The notes under the pieces are model-generated. The model worked only from the letters and a program-made list of their open reading frames with translations, ran no database searches and was not told where the DNA came from. A DNA stretch of 64,000 bases, from positions 11,476,348 to 11,540,347 of the forward strand of contig CAIIXF020000006.1 in assembly GCA_903813345.2 (NCBI GenBank), written 5' to 3'. Positions 57,391-64,000 of the stretch are shown one piece after another (positions within the stretch are counted from its first letter, which is position 1; every line of letters begins with the position of its first letter). The DNA comes from Owenia fusiformis (lineage: Eukaryota; Annelida; Polychaeta; Sabellida; Oweniidae). The position numbers and the translations under genes were made by a program.

Positions 57391-58419
57391 AGTTTCTTTA
57401 TTTCTGGGCATAATATTTCATAAAATTGGCTTCAAAATCTACAATTTTGGGAATGTAAAATCTATATAATTACTCAGATGCAAGGGTAGTTACCATTTTC
57501 CCCACCAGGTGGTTAATTCGGGTGAAATAACATTGCAGGGAATTACAAAGTTCCCTTAAACTTGAATATTCTTAATTTCTAGTGGTTCACATTTCATATT
57601 ACTCGTTTGTATCTGATAGTTGTACAAATTAAAATATCTCCAGTTAAAGAAAATATTATCTGCACAACACAAGAAAAGATATTTCACTTTTTGTGTTTTA
57701 CAACATGGCGACTATGGGGAATCTCCCTGACCTAAACGTCACATTTTCGAAAAAAATCAATTTTAAAGTTGATGGACTCATTTCAAAACCACATTTCTTG
57801 ATGTATTTTTTCATTAAGATTCAAAATTTAACATCAGTTAGACTGAATTTTGAATTTTTAATAACAAAAATAAAGATTGTTACTACTCCCATCTAGCAAA
57901 TTGGATTATGAGCCTTAAAAATAATCGTTTTCGCCTTAACACAGCAACTGTGTATTTATCTTTCAATGTTCTTTTTACTCAAATTCACCAGAAACACCAG
58001 TGTCTCTTTAATAACTTGAAATAAACATGCATCTGCAATGGTAGTGCAATTTTAGTTGTTGCAATGCAACATACATAAGAGAGAAATGTGATAGATAGAG
58101 ACCACGCAGAACAGACATACAGTTAGAAAGGGCCAGAAACCTTCTGGCGAGAGAAGTTCGGAATAGATTTCAAGGGCTGCATATTATGACAGTATTTCAG
58201 AACCCTCTTCCTCTCCTCTGACCAAATCATGGATGATGTCTCTGTTTACCAAGTCTTCCACTAATCCAACCAACAAACTATTAAGCTTGTTGTTGATTGG
58301 CAACCATTTTGAAAAAGACATGTATGTACACACATACAGCACTGAATATTGTCATATTGAGAAAAATATTCTTATTTTCTCATTTGAACATTTAAGAGAT
58401 TAAGATTTTAAGATTTTAA
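57391..58419. other. No recognised gene
   Basis: AT-rich. A short - strand frame at about 58184-58300 (LLVGLVEDLVNRDIIHDLV) might be an exon remnant; no family recognised. Confidence 0.4.
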
Positions 58420-58740
58420 ACGGCAATATGTCTTTCACCATAAGTACTTCCTGGCCATAAAAACAATGTGTTTTATTCCAAGTGAAGTTCCCATGATTGT
58501 TAAATATGAATCCAACTTTCTGGAAAATTATGGATTAGGATCCCACATTGGCACTTTTTTAAAATGTTAAGCTTATTTTGTAAAAAGATGATCTTCTTTC
58601 TCAATTAAAACATATCAAAAGTTGCATCACTTTATATCAACAATTACTTAAAACACTTCAAACTATTCTACTTTTGAAGAAGTTTAAGAGCCCTTGTTAG
58701 ATATAATTCTTTGTAATATTTTCCACAGCCATTGAAAAAA
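58420..58740. repeat. Diverged copy of the P450 intron 3 repeat
   Basis: CCAAGTGAAGTTCCCATGAT and CTACTTTTGAAGAAGTTT match the segments around 4194-4330 and 4500-4540 at moderate identity. Shows that the intron sequence belongs to a dispersed family. Confidence 0.65.
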
Positions 58741-59249
58741 GGCATACATTTTCAATAAAAGGTGAAAATGTTTGTTAACTAATAGACATACAGTACAATT
58801 TCCACTGATTTCAACATTTTGGTGACATTTAGTCAATGGTAAAAATTATATTTAGACAATAAAAGAATTGAGATCTAACTTAATATAATGTAAGTTACCA
58901 TACCTTGACGACATATCTTGTAAGTAATAGCTAACCAACTCCTTCTCTGCGACATTTTGAATTTTCTGAGCCATTAATCATAAAATTAACGCCATCTTCA
59001 ATTTAATTGAGTACATACACGTATGGCCATATGACTTTGAAGGAATCTGACAATAATTGCAAAATCATACATAAGACAGACGATGAACTGACAGACTGAC
59101 GGACGGAGGACTTCATTATATCCCCACTGAACTTTCTTCGTTGGGAAAATAAAGACTATAAACCTTATCAAATGAATTCTACCACCCATTAATGTATACT
59201 TGGACATCAATCTTACTGTTGTAGCATGCATACAAGTGAAGATATCATC

Positions 59250-60085
59250 TTTGTTACATCTCTGGCAGCCATTTTGAAAAAGGCATAATTTTTTGATATG
59301 AAGAGGAAGTTCTTAACTTTCAAGACTCACACCATACTAAATTGATTCTTCACCCACAAAATGTATATTTAGGCACCAATCGTATCATTATAGTATGCAT
59401 AGAAGAAAATATATTGTCTCAGTTGTATTTTTGGCGGCCATTTTGAATAATTTGAATATTTCCAATATAAAGCGCCATCTGGCGTGTGTCTTTGGATAAA
59501 TTTGATTCTATGGTCCTAAGGTACTGTCATGCCAAAGTAAACGTTTGCATCATAGATTGAAGTCCAGACCCCCTTAAATGCAGTTAACCCATCTACTAAC
59601 CTGTCATGAGTAAATACGGTAACTGATGTTGCATTCTGGGAGTCAACCGTCCTTGGATAACAAACATGGCGATTCTTGAAAACATTCATTCGTTTTGGTA
59701 GGGATTTATCCATTATTTGCAGGTATGAAGCTTTGGATTCATTTATTGTGCTACTTTAGTGAACGGGAATTATTTTTCTACCGCTTGGGAGAGTTTGAGA
59801 CACGAAACTTGGAAATTAGCTCATTGTGACAACCATAGGCCAAGGGAAAAGTAATACTAAGCTGTATATAGAAGAGACAGTCTCTTCTATATACGGCTTA
59901 CTATTACTTTACTCTTGGCCTATGGTGACAACTTGTGAACGTTGAGTTTTATTTTTGTCCCCCACTGTAGTCTCTGGATTTACTAGGACGGAGAAAATAG
60001 AGCACTGAATACACTGAGGAAAGAATTTATTCAGCATGTAATTTTCAAAGCTTTTGTGATTACTTATGTTCCCCACTGTAGATCT
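59250..60085. repeat. Right arm of the large inverted repeat
   Basis: Inverse of 56019 to about 56480 and beyond: TTGGCGGCCATTTTGAATA, TTTCCAATATAAAGCGCCAT, TAACCCATCTACTAACCT, GAGAAAATAGAGCACTGAAT. Confidence 0.7.
59833..59925. repeat. 93-bp hairpin
   Basis: CCATAGGCCAAG to CTTGGCCTATGG, with TATATAGAAGAGAC pairing at the centre. MITE-like, inside the right arm. Confidence 0.85.
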
Positions 60086-60127
60086 AAATTCTAACAAATG
60101 ACAATGTTTGTGAACTTCATTGCATTC

Positions 60128-60414
60128 TAGATCTACACTCTGTTAAGCATGATAAAAGGCAAGAAGTTTAGTTAGAAATAAAAGAGTTATCTCATGAATG
60201 GGACCCTTACATAGCTCCTAAAAGGTAGAAGACACTAAATGGTGTAACACTATAAGCTGAATTTTGTCCACATAGAGCATGTGCACAATACTAAAGACAT
60301 GTAAAATTGAACTGTCAAAAGAACTGAAATATACTTACCAGCTCGCCTCTACCGGAAGTTATGATACGTTATGGTGTAACTACGGTAATTAATTTTAAAA
60401 TATTGAAAAAATCA
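60128..60414. repeat. Inverted repeat arm, left
   Basis: Nearly identical inverse of 63099-63395 (about 290 bases). Includes CATAACTTCCGGTAGAGGCG followed by AGCTG/GTAAGT on - strand. Confidence 0.88.
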
Positions 60415-60459
60415 ACAACATTCAATTTCTAGGGTGTACAACCATCAGTACTGTCAACC

Positions 60460-60780
60460 CCCAAAGATTTTCTCGCGGGACAGATTTTTTAGACCCAGTT
60501 CCAAAAATTCGCGGGATTTTGCGGGACATCCACCTAAATTCGCGGGATTTCGCGGGACATTTAAGGGATTTGCGTGATTGCGCTAAAAGGTCAAATTTTG
60601 ATCAAATTCGCGGGATTTCGCGGGGCCATTCGAGGGACAAACACGCTACTTGCGGGACAATTAACAGGGTAACCACCAAAGACTTCAGAGAGGGATAATT
60701 TTTCTAGACAAAGTGCCCTAAATTCGCGGGATTTTGCGGAACATCCACCTTTTGCGGGATGTCGCAGGACATTCAAGGGA
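60460..60780. repeat. GCGGGA-rich degenerate repeat, part 1
   Basis: TTCGCGGGATTT and GCGGGACATT recur about a dozen times with irregular spacing. A related block with GTCAAATTCGCGGGAT is at 61510-61635. Confidence 0.75.
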
Positions 60781-61509
60781 TTTTTAATGTAAAAGTACTC
60801 TTGAATCAAACTTTCAGATACTGATTTATCAAATATAATGCACTTAACTTAAGTAAACGTCAACACAATTCCACACAATTCCACACAATACGCATAGAAC
60901 TATTATTAAACTATCAAAAACCACGCTTTAGGTGTGAGTACCGTAATCCGACACGAAATTCAAAAATTCTTGTGAATACTTTGCACTTATGGCGTTCGTG
61001 ACCAACTATGAAACATTTACCCCCATAGTGTTATATATCAAAATGTACCTATTCGTATAGGGGTTCGATTATTCTACATCAAATTATGGGGAGTCAGGTT
61101 TCTTTTCGAGATATCAGTGTCCATTTATATTTTGGAACTCGCGTTTGCTAACATTTGTTCAGTTCTGAGATGAAGGCCGTGACACGCGTAGTAAAAAGGC
61201 CAACGTTGGAACTAATCGTGACATACATCCCTTTTTCCGTAATTAAAATGAAATTTGCACTCTTCCTCTTTATTTTGATACCAAACGGCATGCTAGAAGC
61301 CAACTATGGTGTTATTTGGATCAAAATCATAGTTTTATAAATGTACTATATGCTCCTTCCAAAAGCAGTCTTCGATGATCTGATGCACTGGGAGTTCGGC
61401 AGCACTTTTCAAATTAGGTAAACTTGACTCCTCAAAAGTGCAAAAACCTTAGCTTCTTATATCACAATATAATCACAATTATTTAGCCTCGGGGATTGTT
61501 ACAATTTTG

Positions 61510-61635
61510 AAAATTCGCGGAGGTCAAGGCCGTCATTTGCGGGAATTCGCGGGACATTGCGGGACACGCGAATAAGCCAAATTTTGGTCAAATTCGCGGG
61601 ATAATCCCGCCATTCGCGGGACACTTGACAGCTCT
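61510..61635. repeat. GCGGGA-rich degenerate repeat, part 2
   Basis: Ends in GCGGGACACTTGACAG, the inverse of the CTGTCAA near 60455. The two blocks may be the ends of one repeat element of about 1.2 kb. Confidence 0.6.
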
Positions 61636-63098
61636 GAACCATTTTCGAGCGAATTTGCCGATATAATAACAATATTTTTGAGTTCCCCTAGGCTATATAA
61701 ACTTCATCAATACACAGTATATTCAACATAGGTTTTGCTTCTCGATTTTTAAATATCACTATGCAAAGACAGGGACTCATTTTAGGTAAAATCATTGCTT
61801 CACCAATGAAAATTAAAGGGAACGTTAGCTCACAAAATAAATAAATCCATTACAATGTTAAGTATATGATTTGAAAGATTGTCTGGATTATATGTGTGAT
61901 CGATTGATGCATAAACAAACATATTCATTTCAACTTGCAGACCTCCATTCTGGCTCATGTATAGGCCTAAGACGCCATATTGCCTTATGTATTGTACTGC
62001 CCATGCGTGCATACTTAATGCGTGACGTCACATCGACAGAGATCAGCGATCAAGTTTGACTAAAAAATTAAAAGATCCACACTTAACAGCACAAAAATGA
62101 TATCAATGATCGCCTATTTCATATCAAATAAGTGTAGGATGTAAGGTTTAACATTTTTCATGTTATTTAGTATTTACAGAAGCAGAGCTTGTAAAGAAAC
62201 CAAGTTTTAAATTCCGATTTTGACTGTTGACAAAAATAAAGAAAAGAGAGAAAGAGGCGACTTGTTAGAAACAATGACATGAAATTGTGAATAAAAAAGA
62301 TATTATTGTGGGTTTTATTTTTTGAGAGTTCATCAAATACACTCATGTGTATTAATTTAAATATGTATTGTAATACCTCTCAGTTCTACCAAAGATTATA
62401 AAAACTGATCGAAATGCCTTCGTTTTTAAAGTACAAAAAACACTACCCTACCCGGAAGTAGTATAACATCTATATTGAAACCATGTGTAAACTGTAAATC
62501 ACGTGAATTGGCTGATGCAATCAGGATGTGACTAGTACAAAGTAACTATGATGCAATCAGGATATGACTTGTGCAAAATAATTGGCTTCACCTAGAATTC
62601 GCGATCTTTGCTCTTTAGCATAACACGAAGACATGTTTTGTGTTTAAGTAGCTAGATTCAAATACAAACTAAATGAATAAAACATAAACCAACCATCATT
62701 TGTTCCAATCATGGCGAATTTTCAAGGAAATATGTGTAACTGAATGTAAATCAACAGCGGGGCTCTTCAATTATGAGGTGAGAAAAATGTAAAAATAAAA
62801 ACAAAAATAAATCTCACAGAAAAGAGCTATTTATACGATTCTAAGTACATTTTAAGTGCTCCATACATTAATGTAAGTATAAAAGCCATTAACCTCAACT
62901 GGGAAGCACTTTCCAACTATTTTTACGGCTTGAATTGTAAGAAAATGGCACTTATCTCAAAAAATGGAAACTTGAAAGAAGCTCAATTTATTGTGAATAT
63001 GAAGTTTATATATATCTGTATTTGGGGGTGCGAATATATAGTCACAGTATGGGCTAATTCGCTTAAGAATGGCGATATATACCTCAGAACTTGTATTT
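61636..63098. other. No recognised gene
   Basis: AT-rich. A short direct repeat GATGCAATCAGGAT(A/G)TGACT at about 62513-62570 is the only structure noted. Confidence 0.4.
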
Positions 63099-63395
63099 TG
63101 TGATTTTTTCAATATTTTAAAATTAATTACCGTAGTTACACCATAACGTATCATAACTTCCGGTAGAGGCGAGCTGGTAAGTATATTTCAGTTCTTTTGA
63201 CAGTTCAATTTTACATGTCTTTAGTATTGTGCACATGCTCTATGTGGACAAAATTCAGCTTATAGTGTTACACCATTTAGTGTCTTCTACCTTTTAGGAG
63301 CTATGTAAGGGTCCCATTCATGAGATAACTCTTTTATTTCTAACTAAACTTCTTGCCTTTTATCATGCTTAACAGAGTGTAGAAAGTAGATCTAG
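63099..63395. repeat. Inverted repeat arm, right
   Basis: On + strand it carries ACTTCCGGTAGAGGCGAGCTG-type sequence and a perfect GTAAGT donor. It lies 216 bases before the next coding start, so it could be a promoter with a non-coding first exon; ACTTCCGG is an ETS-type site. Confidence 0.85.
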
Positions 63396-63610
63396 GTCTA
63401 TTTCTCTATTTAGTTATTTTAGAAACAATGTTCTTGAATTTTGAAATTAAATGCAACAAGATACAAATTAAACAACTATTAATGAAGGATAAAAGCTTAC
63501 CATATTTCGATAATAACGTAGAAATCATGAGCCCAAGTTTAAAAGTTGTTGTGGGCGATAATAGGTGAATTTATAAACGATGTTGACCTACATCCGGGCA
63601 GTTTCGGAAA

Positions 63611-63685
63611 ATGGCGGCCTCCTCGAAAGACCTAAATTTTGCCTGGAACGTTATTTCATCAACACTATCACCTGTCAAAGATTCC
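63611..63685 (+). CDS. First coding exon of an unidentified gene
   Basis: ATG at 63611 in a good context (GGAAAATGG, in a GC-richer patch typical of starts) opens MAASSKDLNFAWNVISSTL, then SPVKDS, and a donor TCC/GTAAGT in phase 0. The intronic continuation has a stop at once, which fits a real exon end. The family was not recognised from 25 residues; the rest lies right of the window. Confidence 0.6.
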
Positions 63686-64000
63686 GTAAGTTGATAGGAT
63701 GAAAGAACTGTTATCGAAAAGTTTTTACATATTGAGATTTGGTAAAACTGAGAAATTTCGTGTTATATAACACATAATTTGAACTTATGTTTTGAGACAT
63801 CAAAATAATGAAATAGTGTGGGTGATAATTGACATCCATCAATTTGCAAACTTGCAATCATCTCAATAATACCTTCATAAATCTAAGGATAGGACGGTTC
63901 CACACATCCATCTGTCTTTGGTTAATGAGGAAGACAGGATACAGAAGACACATTTCAAAATATTCTTCTTTATCCTAAAGCCCGAGATCTTATCCCGTGC
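63686..64000 (+). other. Presumed intron 1 of the unidentified gene
   Basis: No acceptor or second exon recognised up to the window end. Confidence 0.5.

Noticed and set aside
57693-57896. 67-codon ORF starting MATMGNLPDLNV
   Set aside because: The start patch (ACAACATGGCGAC) is promoter-like, but the downstream codons are AT-rich and show no family or donor; kept out for lack of support.

Overview
The window is eukaryotic, from an animal. Genes are split by GT-AG introns, intergenic DNA is AT-rich, and many DNA transposons and MITEs are present. One repeat family has a core of tandem copies followed by an ACGG microsatellite, resembling the bivalve 'pearl' (Helentron-like) elements, so a mollusc or another lophotrochozoan is the best guess. 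This is inference; no species marker was recognised.

Most of the window (1 to about 53760) is a segmental triplication of one module: a CYP2-clan cytochrome P450 gene on + followed, tail to tail, by the cyclophilin-like isomerase gene PPIL3 on -. Copy A (1-19605) starts inside P450 intron 1. Copy B is 19606-39105. Copy C is 39106 to about 53760 and then runs into unique sequence. At both module junctions PPIL3 intron 2 is joined to DNA that carries an orphan signal-peptide exon (19636-19700 and 39136-39200, - strand). Unequal exchange between the introns of two genes would explain this. P450 copy B is complete (7 exons, 512 aa) and copy A looks intact within the window. Copy C has lost a splice donor and half of the I-helix exon. 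PPIL3 is the mirror image: only copy C has all its exons, while A and B lack exons 1-2 and carry further lesions. The module therefore seems to have left two working P450 genes and one working PPIL3.

The most unusual feature is in PPIL3. The ends of two of its exons, each with its own 5' splice site, have been amplified into tandem arrays inside the following intron. Exon 3 gave a 96-bp unit (58 nt exon + 38 nt intron; about 55, 22 and 13 copies in A, B and C). Exon 5 gave a 33-bp unit (17 nt exon + 16 nt intron; about 8, 20 and 9 copies). In copy B some 96-bp units gained a 4-bp insertion that creates a 3' splice site, giving a potential frame-preserving 69-nt cassette exon. A third, small duplication involves the start of exon 2. 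The arrays cause the long ORFs of the region, which are not genes.

From 53761 to 64000 the sequence is single copy: PPIL3 intron 2 and exon 2, a head-to-head promoter-like region with clustered CACGTG boxes between inverted copies of a 5' UTR, several large inverted repeats and GCGGGA-rich repeats. The first coding exon of an unidentified + strand gene lies at 63611-63685. No tRNA, rRNA or CRISPR was recognised.
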